The notes under the pieces: generated by a model
Told to the model about the DNA's origin: nothing
The model's database searches: none
Seen by the model: only the letters and a program-made list of their open reading frames with translations
From: RPRB01 sp035501615
GTDB taxonomy: Bacteria > Myxococcota > Myxococcia > Myxococcales > Myxococcaceae
Direction of reading: 5' to 3'
Assembly (NCBI GenBank): GCA_035501615.1
Contig: DATJVY010000058.1
Location: 1-64,000 of the forward strand
DNA: 64,000 bases
Program-made: the position numbers and the translations under genes
In this document: positions 32,803 through 41,239 of the stretch, piece by piece
Layout of the letters: the number at the start of each line of letters is the position of its first letter
Position numbering within the stretch: position 1 is the first letter of the stretch

Positions 32803-35595
32803 TCAGGGTTCGGCGGCGCACGCGGTGTCCGCCACCGTCTCGATCGCGATGGCGGTGAGCGCCGCGCAGTAGTCGAGGTCGATGTTCTCCAGGGTGTCGT
32901 GGGTATCGTGGTAGCCCTTGCGGCTGATGTCGTAGTTCTCCATGAAGAGGACCACCGGGATCCCCAGGTCGGAGAAGATCTGACCGTCGGTGTTGAACAG
33001 CGCCGAGCGAGGCTCCCACTCGACGCGCACCTCTCCGTGCGGCGCCAGGTGCGAGAAGAGCGGAGGGGCCTCGTGCGGAGGCAGTCCCTTCATCCTCCGC
33101 GCCCGGCCGGCGTGCTTTCGCTCCGGTGCCTGGTTCAGCCTCCCCGCCAGGCGGTTCCAGCGGAGGTTCGCGAGGTGTGCCCTCCGGGCGAGCCTCGCCG
33201 AGCCAGCGCCCTCCCCCGGCGCGATCTGGAAGACGTCCCGATCGCGATCGGCGTTGTGCCCGATCATGTCGAGGACGAAGGCTCCCGCGATGCGGACCCC
33301 GGAGACGTCCACTGGCCGTCCGTCCTCGGCCTGGAAGCCGAGCTGCCCTTCCACCAGCGCCTGGGCCAGCGCTCGGGCGCCGAGACAGTCGCCGGGGAAC
33401 TCCTCGCCGGTCAGGTGGATCAGCCACACGTCGCGGGCGAGCCTTCCCGCGCGTGAGAGCGGGAGCAGCTGCTCGGCGGCGAGGAGCAGCGCGCTGGTCG
33501 CCGAGTGGTTGTCGTCGGCGCCACAGGCGGGCGCCCGCAGCGCATCGCCGCCGCTCTCCGGATAGAAGACGTCCTCCATGTAAGCGGTGTCGTAGTGGTC
33601 GGCCATGACCACCGCCTGCCCACGGTCGCGGCCGGGAATCATGACGACGATGTTCCGCTCGGACGACGCGTGCTCGTTCCTCGCCCACCCCTCCATCCAG
33701 GGGAAGTCGAAGTCCGTCTCCCAGCGGAACACGTGGTCGACGACCTCGGCCCGGCCGACCATCCCGTGACGCTCGATCGCGGCGCGGTACCGAGCGTGCA
33801 GGTACTCGCCGAGCGCCTCGAGGTCCCGGCGCCGGTGGGCCTGCACCCCCGCCTGGCTCGCCGCCGGTCCGCCGGTGCATCCGGTGTTGGACCGGATCCC
33901 GTCGGCGCCGTTCTTCTGGCGGAACTCGCCGTGGGCCAGGAGGGAGATGTTGCTCCAGATCTCCTCCTCGAAGGCGCGGGTTCCGAACTGCTCGAGGACG
34001 ATCGAGGCTCCCGGTTCCTGCCCGGGGCCGATGCAGGCGCGCAGGTCCGCCGCCAGCGCAGTGGCGGGTGCCGGTTCCGAGGCGTGAGCGGAGAGGCCGG
34101 AGATCCACCCCTCGAGCGGGACCTCCCGCGCGACGTGCAGCAGCGCACGGGCCAGCGGTGCCGCGAGGGGCTCCCGGAGGAGCTCGCGCATCTCGAGCAC
34201 CTTGCGAACGTTGTGGCAGGTCGCCTGACGTCCGCCGAACGATCCGGCGGCCGTGCGATGCGGCGCGCGTGAGAGGAGGTTCGGCCGCAGGCGGAGGCTC
34301 TCGCGGCCCTCGGCCTCCGCCGTGACGTAGCCGTGGAGCTGCTCGCGCAAGCGTCCCTGGCCCGACCGGGCGACGAGGGGGAGGTTCCAGAACAGCTCAC
34401 GGACTCCGGCGCGCATCGGCGGGTAGTACATGCGGTAGCCGAACCTGCCGCCCGCGTCGACCGCTGCGGCAGCGCGTGCGATGGCCGCGCGGTCCGCCCT
34501 CGGTCCATCGAGGAGGAGCCGGAAGTCGTCGGTCCAGATCTGGGAGTTCCGGGCCATCGGCTTCCCGTAGAGGCCGATCGTCTCCGGGTCGGTGGAGAAG
34601 AGCGCCACGGAGAGCGGGTCGGTGAACGAGCCGTCCCCGTGGATCCCCGAGTCCCGGTCGGTGCGCTGCCACCGGTGGGTGCGCGTGAGGTGAACGCGCT
34701 GGGCATGGGGGCCCCGGCCGGTGCGGGGGTCGTACTCGTCGAGCCAGCCCGACTGCGGGATCCGGATCGTGCAGCTCCCCTCGATGCGCGGGAAGAGGTG
34801 GAGGAGCGGAATCTGCACCGCGCGGGGAAGCTCGCGCTGGAGTGCCCGGTAGCGTGGGTTCTCGTGGAAGATGAGGCTGACCGGCGTCGGCACGAGGACC
34901 AGCTGGCCAGCGAGGTACGCCGCGCGGACCGGGCCGGGAAGGTTCGCGAAGGGCTCGAAGGTCACCAGCGTCCGCGTGGTCCCGGGGGAGCTCCCTCGCA
35001 GCTGGCGAGCACGCAGCGCCGGGGGCAGCTCCGCCTCGGGGGCGAGCACGCGCCAGTCTCCGGGGAGGCCAGCCCAGGCCAGCAGCCGTTCGAGGCGCGT
35101 CTCGTCCAGGCCCTCCCAGAACGGGAGACCCGGTCGCTCGTGGCTGGCTCCGAACAGCGTCCAGCGGTCGTTGCCCTTGTCGTCCTGGGTGCGGGAGAGC
35201 GCGAGCGAACAGATCACCAGGCCGGAGTCGTGCGCGAGCCGACCTCCTGCGGCGGCCGCGGCGAGCTCCTCCGGCCACGCCGGATTCTCGTCGAGCAGCG
35301 CGTGGGGCAGGCCGCGGGGCTCGCCCCGGAGGACCTTCCCCACCTCGCGGAGGAGGTGATCGGCGATCCGGTCCAGGCCTGGCTCCAGGTCGTGCGACTG
35401 CTCGTACTCGTCGATGTCCAGCGCGTCGGAGCGGCTCACGCCGAAGGTCGCCGAGGCCTCGGAGCGGGTGGGCGCGTACGGCTTGAGGCCCACGTAGGGA
35501 GGCGGCATGAGCTCCGAGTACGCCCGGAGCTCGAAGGACCTTCCCCGGAAGGCGTCGCGTGCCTCTGCCTCGATCTGCTCCCAGGCATCCCGCAT
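32803..35595 (-). CDS. Large M28-family metallopeptidase
   Basis: This 930-residue protein has a C-terminal third that is an M28 zinc peptidase: ADHYDTAY near 665, GADDNHSATSALL near 695, and LTGEEFPGDCLGA near 730, which supply the His, bridging Asp and catalytic Glu pair. M28 enzymes are aminopeptidases or glutamyl cyclase relatives. The first 600 residues show no domain I know. They are hydrophilic, lack a signal peptide, and contain repeated charged loops, so the protein may be cytoplasmic or exported by another route. Usual M28 proteins are about 300-500 residues, so the N-terminal part is an addition. Start at 35595 is divergent to the GNAT gene. Confidence 0.75.
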   Translation of the reverse strand: MRDAWEQIEAEARDAFRGRSFELRAYSELMPPPYVGLKPYAPTRSEASATFGVSRSDALDIDEYEQSHDLEPGLDRIADHLLREVGKVLRGEPRGLPHALLDENPAWPEELAAAAAGGRLAHDSGLVICSLALSRTQDDKGNDRWTLFGASHERPGLPFWEGLDETRLERLLAWAGLPGDWRVLAPEAELPPALRARQLRGSSPGTTRTLVTFEPFANLPGPVRAAYLAGQLVLVPTPVSLIFHENPRYRALQRELPRAVQIPLLHLFPRIEGSCTIRIPQSGWLDEYDPRTGRGPHAQRVHLTRTHRWQRTDRDSGIHGDGSFTDPLSVALFSTDPETIGLYGKPMARNSQIWTDDFRLLLDGPRADRAAIARAAAAVDAGGRFGYRMYYPPMRAGVRELFWNLPLVARSGQGRLREQLHGYVTAEAEGRESLRLRPNLLSRAPHRTAAGSFGGRQATCHNVRKVLEMRELLREPLAAPLARALLHVAREVPLEGWISGLSAHASEPAPATALAADLRACIGPGQEPGASIVLEQFGTRAFEEEIWSNISLLAHGEFRQKNGADGIRSNTGCTGGPAASQAGVQAHRRRDLEALGEYLHARYRAAIERHGMVGRAEVVDHVFRWETDFDFPWMEGWARNEHASSERNIVVMIPGRDRGQAVVMADHYDTAYMEDVFYPESGGDALRAPACGADDNHSATSALLLAAEQLLPLSRAGRLARDVWLIHLTGEEFPGDCLGARALAQALVEGQLGFQAEDGRPVDVSGVRIAGAFVLDMIGHNADRDRDVFQIAPGEGAGSARLARRAHLANLRWNRLAGRLNQAPERKHAGRARRMKGLPPHEAPPLFSHLAPHGEVRVEWEPRSALFNTDGQIFSDLGIPVVLFMENYDISRKGYHDTHDTLENIDLDYCAALTAIAIETVADTACAAEP

Positions 35596-35623
35596 GGCCT
35601 CGACTCTAGACTACGGTCGCGAC

Positions 35624-36211
35624 GTGACGGTCCGACCCGGACTTCGCATCACCTGGACGACGGAGGCAGGGGAGCTGGTCCTCGTGGAGCCGACGTCCGC
35701 GGAGGTGGCGGCGCACGCCGTCGAGCTCGCGGCGGCGTACAACGATCCGGCGAACGCCCGTCTGATGGGCCACGACGAGCTCCTCGACGCCGGCGACGTC
35801 GTCGAGCACTACCGCGGGATCCACGAGTCGGGGGGGACACCCTTCCTGCTGTATCTGGATGGCATCCTGGTCGGGGACGCGGACCTGCGCGGGTTTCGCG
35901 ACGGAGCGGCCGAGTTCGCGTTTCTCATCGCCGCGCGCGACCGGCAGGGACGCGGACTGGGGACAAGGCTCGCGCTGATGGTGCACGCCGGCGCCTTCAC
36001 CGCGATCGGCCTGGAGAGGGTCTACGCGTCCCTCGACCCGGCGAACCCCGCATCGCGGAGGGCGCTGGAGAAGATCGGCTACCAGCCCAGCGACTCGGAA
36101 GAGGCGCGCTCGTTCGCGGACGCGCCGGGCGACCTGGTCCTGCTGCTCGGCCGCGAGGAGTTCCTGCGACTGCACGCCGAGGTCCTCCCCCGGCTGCGGT
36201 TCGGCGGCTGA
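35624..36211 (+). CDS. GNAT-family N-acetyltransferase
   Basis: This 195-residue protein matches the GNAT fold: FLLYLDGILVGDADLRGF, then FAFLIAARDRQGRGLGTRLA with the acetyl-CoA pyrophosphate loop RQGRGLGTR near residue 107, then RVYASLDPANPASRRALEKIGY. The substrate is unknown. The GTG at 35624 begins directly before the first strand. An ATG at 35594 in the same frame would overlap the divergent start of the peptidase gene by two bases. Neither has a clear ribosome site. Confidence 0.75.
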   Translation: MTVRPGLRITWTTEAGELVLVEPTSAEVAAHAVELAAAYNDPANARLMGHDELLDAGDVVEHYRGIHESGGTPFLLYLDGILVGDADLRGFRDGAAEFAFLIAARDRQGRGLGTRLALMVHAGAFTAIGLERVYASLDPANPASRRALEKIGYQPSDSEEARSFADAPGDLVLLLGREEFLRLHAEVLPRLRFGG

Positions 36212-36224
36212 GCACCTCTGGCGC

Positions 36225-36410
36225 TCAGCGCACCGTGAGCTGCCAGGACAGGTAGCTGGCGAGGATGAGCGCGGCGACGCCAACCGCGGCGCCGATGTAC
36301 GGGGCCGCTCTCCGTCCAGGGAATAGGCGCCCCGACGCCCAGATCACGAGGCTCAGGACGAGGCCTGCTCCAATCGCCTTCCACCAGTCGATCTGGTACC
36401 CGTTCGACAC
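36225..36410 (-). CDS. Small two-helix membrane protein
   Basis: This 61-residue protein has AIGAGLVLSLVIWASGRLF and IGAAVGVAALILASYLSW as two membrane segments separated by PGRRAAPY. It starts at a GTG with GAGG five bases upstream. Convergent with the GNAT gene. Family unknown. Confidence 0.65.
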   Translation of the reverse strand: MSNGYQIDWWKAIGAGLVLSLVIWASGRLFPGRRAAPYIGAAVGVAALILASYLSWQLTVR

Positions 36411-36575
36411 GATCGCCTCGCAGCTTGTGCCACTGGAGCGGCTAGCTCAAGGCGCGACCGCGGACCCAGATGCCCCTCGCCGATGACCCTCGATCGCCTG
36501 AGGCCCCGGTTCACCGATGCGGCCGGACCAGATCCACCAGCGAGGAGGATAGGAAGGCGGAACCGCGTGAATCCT

Positions 36576-36647
36576 TGGGCGCAGCAGGGTTTGAACCTGC
36601 GACCCCTGCCGTGTGAAGGCAGTGCTCTACCGCTGAGCTATACGCCC
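36576..36647 (-). tRNA. tRNA-Val(CAC)
   Basis: This is a complete cloverleaf on the minus strand. Acceptor GGGCGTA (36647-36641) pairs with TGCGCCC (36583-36577), with discriminator A at 36576. The D-stem is GCTC/GAGC with AGCGGTA loop. Anticodon arm CTGCC/GGCAG encloses TTCACAC, anticodon CAC. The T-arm GCAGG/CCTGC encloses TTCAAAC. The CCA end is not encoded. All stems are intact, in contrast to the tRNA-like elements near 23.4 kb. Confidence 0.93.
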
Positions 36648-36690
36648 CGACTGCAAGGGCGGCATACGTGCCAGACCCCGGCCGTGCCTG

Positions 36691-36981
36691 TCAATCGCTG
36701 CGGGACTGCCCGATGAGCCGGTCCAGCCGCTCCTCCAGCTCGCGGGTCCGCCGCTTCAGGCTCGACAGCTGCTTGCTCATCTTCCCGAAGTCGCTTCGCG
36801 CCGCCAGCTGGAGCGCGTGCATCAGCTCTTCCTGGCCGCGGTCCAGCGCCTTCTTCCCCCGCTGCACCCGTCCCAGCGCCTGCGCCACCCACTGGGCCCG
36901 CTGCTCGTCCGCCATCAGCCGCTCGAAGGCCTTCTGGGACATCCCCAGCGCCTGCGCCCGCAAGCTCGTCCGTTCCGCCAT
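36691..36981 (-). CDS. Coiled-coil protein (phasin-like)
   Basis: This 96-residue, highly charged helical protein (AQALGMSQKAFERLMADEQR, KKALDRGQEELMHALQLA, SLKRRTRELEERLDRLIG) is predicted to form one long coiled coil. The heptad pattern and size resemble short accessory or phasin-like proteins of polyhydroxyalkanoate granules, but no motif is decisive. Start at 36981 ATG. Confidence 0.65.
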   Translation of the reverse strand: MAERTSLRAQALGMSQKAFERLMADEQRAQWVAQALGRVQRGKKALDRGQEELMHALQLAARSDFGKMSKQLSSLKRRTRELEERLDRLIGQSRSD

Positions 36982-37068
36982 GGAGGCTCCTTGTACCCCG
37001 CCGGCCGCGACCCGGGAAGATCGGGGTCGGAGCCCTCGAGGCCTGCGGCGCGCGTTCGAGCGGCACCT

Positions 37069-37491
37069 TCACTCGTCGGCGAACCGGGTCTCGAGCCTCG
37101 AGAGCACGCGGGTCGCGATGTCCTTGTAGCGCAGCCGCTCGAGGATGGGCTGCACGTCTCCCTCAACCCTGAGCCGGCGCTTCAGGATCGCCTCCACCGG
37201 ATCCACCTGGCCGAGGAGGAGCCCCTTCCACAGCGAGTACGGTGCGCGGATCCGGTACGCCGGCTCGATCTCGTCCAGGTCGTCGGGGTCCGCGAGCACG
37301 CGCAGCTCGGCGACGCGGCCACTCTCGGGGCGGACCCAGGCCACGAAGTGCTCGTCCAGCTTCCCGGGCTCGGCCTCGATCACCACCCCGAAGTCGCCGG
37401 TCCATCCGCGGCCCGCGGCGAGGACATCGGGGTCGGCGTTGACCAGCGCCATCGCCGCCTCGGCCCAGCCGCGCGAGGGGAAGACGGGCAA
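37069..37491 (-). CDS. SCP2 sterol-binding domain protein
   Basis: This 140-residue protein of the SCP2 lipid-binding fold is recognisable by FPSRGWAEAAMALVNADPDV at the start, then AAGRGWTGDFGVVIEAEPG, and YRIRAPYSLWKGLLLGQVDP for the hydrophobic pocket. It is placed just after the Hsp70 gene on the same strand. I chose the TTG at 37491, eight bases after the Hsp70 stop and preceded by AAGGGG, because the conserved FPS motif begins three residues later. An ATG inside at codon 15 would cut off that motif. Confidence 0.75.
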   Translation of the reverse strand: MPVFPSRGWAEAAMALVNADPDVLAAGRGWTGDFGVVIEAEPGKLDEHFVAWVRPESGRVAELRVLADPDDLDEIEPAYRIRAPYSLWKGLLLGQVDPVEAILKRRLRVEGDVQPILERLRYKDIATRVLSRLETRFADE

Positions 37492-37499
37492 CGACCCCT

Positions 37500-39107
37500 T
37501 CAGTCCCGGCCGAGGATGCGGCGGATGCTGCGGAACAGGCCGCTGTCCGTCTGTGCAGTCGCACCCACCGGCCGCGCCCGGGCAGCCTTCTCCTCGGCCA
37601 GGAGCCGCTTGAGCGTGTCCGGCGTGTCCCGCGTGGCGAGCGCCACGTGCCTCGGGCCGGTGCTGAGCTCGACCACGACCTCCAGCAGACACTCCTCGTT
37701 CAGCCGGAAGTCGATGCGCCGCCCCGCGGCGGAGGCCGGCACCTTCACCGTCCCCAGGTACTCGTTGTCGACGATGAACTCCGAGTCGCCTTGGAAGATG
37801 TCCAGCTCGATGACCGGGCTGTCCTCCTTGGGACCGGGCAGCCGGAAGCTGGTGGTGAGGGGAATCACCGAGTTCTTGTCGATGATCTTCCGGAACCGCC
37901 CGTTGGCCATCGCGAAGCCAATGGGCATCGACAGGGCGTCCAGGAGCGTCACCGCGTCGATGTTCCCGAGCGACTCCGCCAGCAGCGCGGCGCCCAGCGC
38001 CACCGACTCGTCCGGATGAACGCCCTTGCGCGGGGGCTTGCCGAAGTGACGGGCGATCTCCTGCTGGACCAGCGGCATGCGCGACTGCCCGCCGACCAGG
38101 ATGATCTCGTCGATGCTCGACTTGGAGATGCCCTTGTCGGCGAGCACCCGGTCACAGAGGTCGAACGTCCGGTCCACCAGGTCCCGGGTCAAGGTGTTCA
38201 GCTGCTCCCGCGCCAGCGGGACGCGGAGGTCCAGCGGCTTGCCCTTCCGCTCCTCGATGAAGGGGAGCTCGATCACCACGTTGGGAATGAGCGTGAGATC
38301 GATCTTCGCCGCCTCGGCAGCGTTCTTGATCCGCTGCATGGCGATCGGGCTCTGGCTCAGATCCACGCGAGTCTGCTGCTGGAAGGTCTCCAGCACGTAG
38401 TCGATGATCCGGTTGTCGAAGTCCACGCCGCCGAGGAACGTGTCGCCGCCCGTGGCCAGCACCTCGAACACGTTGCCGGTGATCTGCAGCACCGAGACGT
38501 CGAAGGTGCCACCGCCGAGGTCGTAGACCAGCACGTTCTGGTCCAGCCCGCGGTTGAAGCCGTAGGCCAGCGCCGCCGCCGTGGGCTCGTTGACGATCCG
38601 CTTCACCTCGAAGCCAGCCAGCCGCCCGGCTTCCTTCACCGCCGCGCGCTGCAGGTCGTTGTAGTAGGCGGGCACCGAGATCACCGCCTCCGGACACGGG
38701 CTCCCGAGGAACTGCTCGGAGATTCGCTTCGCGTGTCCCAGGACGAAGGCGCTGATCTGCTCCAGCGAGTAGGTGGTTCCGCCGAGGTTCACCGCCACGT
38801 CGCCCTTCGGCCCTTCGAGGATGTCGTAGGTGAAGTACTCCTTGAGCTCCTGCACGACCCGGCTGGCGTACTGCCGGCCGATCAGGCGCTTGGCGCCGTA
38901 GATGGTGTTCTTTGGATTCACCACCATCTGGTCCTTCGCCATCTTCCCGATCAGCAGATCGCCCTTGTCACTCAGCGCGACCACCGAGGGCAGGACGAGG
39001 TTGCCACGGTCGGTGGGGACCACCTTCGGAATGCGGTTGCGCACCGAGGCCACCAGGGTGTTGGTGGTCCCGAGGTCGATCCCGACGATGCGCGGCTTTT
39101 CGGGCAT
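37500..39107 (-). CDS. Hsp70-family chaperone lacking the C-terminal lid
   Basis: This 535-residue protein has the three nucleotide-binding motifs: IVGIDLGTTNTLV at residues 7-19, VYDLGGGTFDVSVL near 193, and LVGGQSRMPLVQQ near 337. The substrate-binding domain is shortened and different after about residue 400, and the helical lid and EEVD-type tail are absent (DnaK has about 640 residues). It is therefore a DnaK relative, not the main DnaK. No dnaJ or grpE neighbour occurs here. The ATG at 39107 has only a weak ribosome site. Likely a specialised chaperone with unknown client. Confidence 0.85.
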   Translation of the reverse strand: MPEKPRIVGIDLGTTNTLVASVRNRIPKVVPTDRGNLVLPSVVALSDKGDLLIGKMAKDQMVVNPKNTIYGAKRLIGRQYASRVVQELKEYFTYDILEGPKGDVAVNLGGTTYSLEQISAFVLGHAKRISEQFLGSPCPEAVISVPAYYNDLQRAAVKEAGRLAGFEVKRIVNEPTAAALAYGFNRGLDQNVLVYDLGGGTFDVSVLQITGNVFEVLATGGDTFLGGVDFDNRIIDYVLETFQQQTRVDLSQSPIAMQRIKNAAEAAKIDLTLIPNVVIELPFIEERKGKPLDLRVPLAREQLNTLTRDLVDRTFDLCDRVLADKGISKSSIDEIILVGGQSRMPLVQQEIARHFGKPPRKGVHPDESVALGAALLAESLGNIDAVTLLDALSMPIGFAMANGRFRKIIDKNSVIPLTTSFRLPGPKEDSPVIELDIFQGDSEFIVDNEYLGTVKVPASAAGRRIDFRLNEECLLEVVVELSTGPRHVALATRDTPDTLKRLLAEEKAARARPVGATAQTDSGLFRSIRRILGRD

Positions 39108-39201
39108 GGGGGGCTGAGCCCTCGACTTTACGCGGGGAGCCGTCACCCTCCAACACCGCGCCCCCGGGGGGATTCTTGACGCCCGTCCGGCGGAGGTCAC
39201 G

Positions 39202-39930
39202 ATGGGCAGCCGTCCCGTGACCCGTACGCTCGCCGCCTGTGCCCTGATCATGTGCGCCGCGTGCGCCACCACGCGCTCAGGTGTGCCTCCGGTTCCCGTC
39301 GCCGAGCCCTCGGTCCAGCCTGACCCGGCGTCCAGTGTCGAGACCCGGTGGCGGGTGGTGGCCACTGCGCGCCGCCTGCTCGGCCAGACCGGAGTGCACT
39401 GGCCCGGGCAGCGCTTCCCCGACGACTGCAGCGGCCTCGTCCTGGGGGTGTACGCCAGCGTCGGAGTCTCACTCACCGGCGCCGCACGCCCCGGCGACAA
39501 CGGCGTCACCGCAGTGTGGCGCTGGACGTCGTCGCGAGGACGACTCTTCCGTACCGGGCAGCCCGACCCCGGGGACCTGGTCTTCTTCCACGACACCTAC
39601 GACCGCGACCACGACGGCAGGCTCGACGACGGGCTCACCCACGTCGCGCTGGTGGAGAGCGTCGACGCGGACGGGACGGTCTCGATCATCCACCGGGTCA
39701 GCCGCGGAGTGATGCGCTACCGGATGAACCTGGCCCGCCCGGCTCTCCGCACCGAACCGGGGTCGGGGCGGGTGCTCAACGACTGGCTGCGCGGCTCGTC
39801 GGGGAGCGGCCGGCCAGTGCTCACCGGACAGCTGTTCGCGGTCTACGGCGCGGTGCTCCCGCCGGCGCCGGAGGGCGTGCGCTCCCCGCTCCCGGTCCTC
39901 ACGCCGCAGCCGACGGGCGGCGACATCTAG
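39202..39930 (+). CDS. NlpC/P60-family peptidase lipoprotein
   Basis: This 242-residue lipoprotein (signal ending MCAACATT) has an NlpC/P60 cysteine-peptidase domain. The nucleophile lies in DDCSGLVLG near residue 76, preceded by TARRLLGQTGVHWPGQ, and the His in GLTHVALVESV near 150. Family members cut peptide bonds in cell-wall muropeptides. The protein is probably held in the inner leaflet of the outer membrane. It is divergent from the Hsp70 gene. Confidence 0.85.
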   Translation: MGSRPVTRTLAACALIMCAACATTRSGVPPVPVAEPSVQPDPASSVETRWRVVATARRLLGQTGVHWPGQRFPDDCSGLVLGVYASVGVSLTGAARPGDNGVTAVWRWTSSRGRLFRTGQPDPGDLVFFHDTYDRDHDGRLDDGLTHVALVESVDADGTVSIIHRVSRGVMRYRMNLARPALRTEPGSGRVLNDWLRGSSGSGRPVLTGQLFAVYGAVLPPAPEGVRSPLPVLTPQPTGGDI

Positions 39931-39999
39931 AGGGTTCCCTCGAACAGGTAGACGGCACCCAGGACCGCCATCCAGTTCGCGTGCTCGCCCCTCCATGTC

Positions 40000-41139
40000 T
40001 CAGGCGCGGGCAGTTCGCTCCCACGCCGCTCCCTGGGAGCTTCGCAGGAAACGCCAGAAGCCGACGGCGATCGCCACGTTCATCGTCACGAAGTAGTAGG
40101 CGACGCCCCCGATGCGGCGCACGACGGAGGGTCCCACCGCGAGGCCCCCCAGCGCGGCCAGCGCGTAGAACCCGAGCTGCAGCACCAGGGTCACCCGGTA
40201 GAAGGGCCTCTCGAGGAGCGCCGCGTTCGCCCCCAGCGCCACCAGCATCAATGCCGGGGCACACCAGCGCAAGATCTTGTGAGACCAGAAGGCGAAGGCC
40301 GGAAACCCACGAAGAGGAGAGAGCAGGCCCGGCACCAGTCCCAGGCTCTGGAAGTTCCCGGCGGCGATGCGGGCCCGCCGGCCGAACTCGCGGCCGTAGT
40401 CCTCGGTCGTCTCCTCGGAGGCGAGCGCCGCGGGCTCGTAGAGCACGCGGTACCCCTGGTCGAGCAGGCGCAGGGGGATGACGAAGTCGTCGACGATGGT
40501 CGACGGCGGGAGCCGGGTGAAGAGCGCCCGGCGAATCGCGTACAGGCCCCCGTTGGCTCCCAGGACCGCGCCCTGCGCCCCCTCGAGCGCCTTCAGCCAC
40601 GACTCGTATCTCCAGTAGGCGCTCTCCTCGTAGCCGGCCCGGGTGGGGTTGTAGAGCTGGAGCCGCCCGCACACCGCTCCCACCTCGGGGTCCTCGAAGT
40701 GGCGCACCAGCGCACGCAGCGCTCCCGGGTCGAGGCGGGTGTTGGCGTCGGAGAGCACCACCACCTCCCCGCGGGCCTCGGGGATGCACCGGTTGAGCAC
40801 GCCGGCCTTCCCTTGCCGCGACGCCGCCGAGAGGCGGACCCGCGGGTCGGGATGGGCCCGGACCAGGGCGTCGGTCCCGTCGGTGCTGCCGTCCGAGCCG
40901 ATGAGCACCTCCAGCCGGTCCGGTGGATAGTCGAGCGCGAGGCTGTTCTGGAGCTTGCTGCCGATGCACCTCACCTCGTCGTGCGCCGCCACGACCAGGG
41001 ACACCCACGGCCACGGCCGCGGGTGGCCTGCATCCCGGCGTCCGGGACGGGCCTGGGCGAGCAGGAGCAACCACAGCGGGTACAGGAAGTAGGTCTGCGC
41101 CAGCAGCACCGCCGCCCCCCAGAACGCCACTGCCGCCAT
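40000..41139 (-). CDS. Membrane-bound family 2 glycosyltransferase
   Basis: This 379-residue protein has an N-terminal helix (AFWGAAVLLAQTYFLYPLWL) and a GT-A domain: VSLVVAAHDE, EVLIGSDGSTDGTDALV, the metal motif VVLSDANTRLD near 115, YWRYESWLKALEGA and STIVDDFVIPLRLL. The catalytic GRRARIAAGNFQSLGLV follows (a Q/RxxRW-like site). Three or four further helices close the chain. It probably adds sugars to a lipid or polysaccharide acceptor at the inner membrane. No neighbouring pathway genes reveal the product. Confidence 0.85.
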   Translation of the reverse strand: MAAVAFWGAAVLLAQTYFLYPLWLLLLAQARPGRRDAGHPRPWPWVSLVVAAHDEVRCIGSKLQNSLALDYPPDRLEVLIGSDGSTDGTDALVRAHPDPRVRLSAASRQGKAGVLNRCIPEARGEVVVLSDANTRLDPGALRALVRHFEDPEVGAVCGRLQLYNPTRAGYEESAYWRYESWLKALEGAQGAVLGANGGLYAIRRALFTRLPPSTIVDDFVIPLRLLDQGYRVLYEPAALASEETTEDYGREFGRRARIAAGNFQSLGLVPGLLSPLRGFPAFAFWSHKILRWCAPALMLVALGANAALLERPFYRVTLVLQLGFYALAALGGLAVGPSVVRRIGGVAYYFVTMNVAIAVGFWRFLRSSQGAAWERTARA

Positions 41140-41239
41140 CGCCGCCTCCGGGCTGGGCGGGCAGCAACGCGCGTGCCGCAGGCGCGTGGCCTTGGGTTTC
41201 GAGTGGATGGAGCGTCGGGTGCGGGGTGGGCTGTAACGG

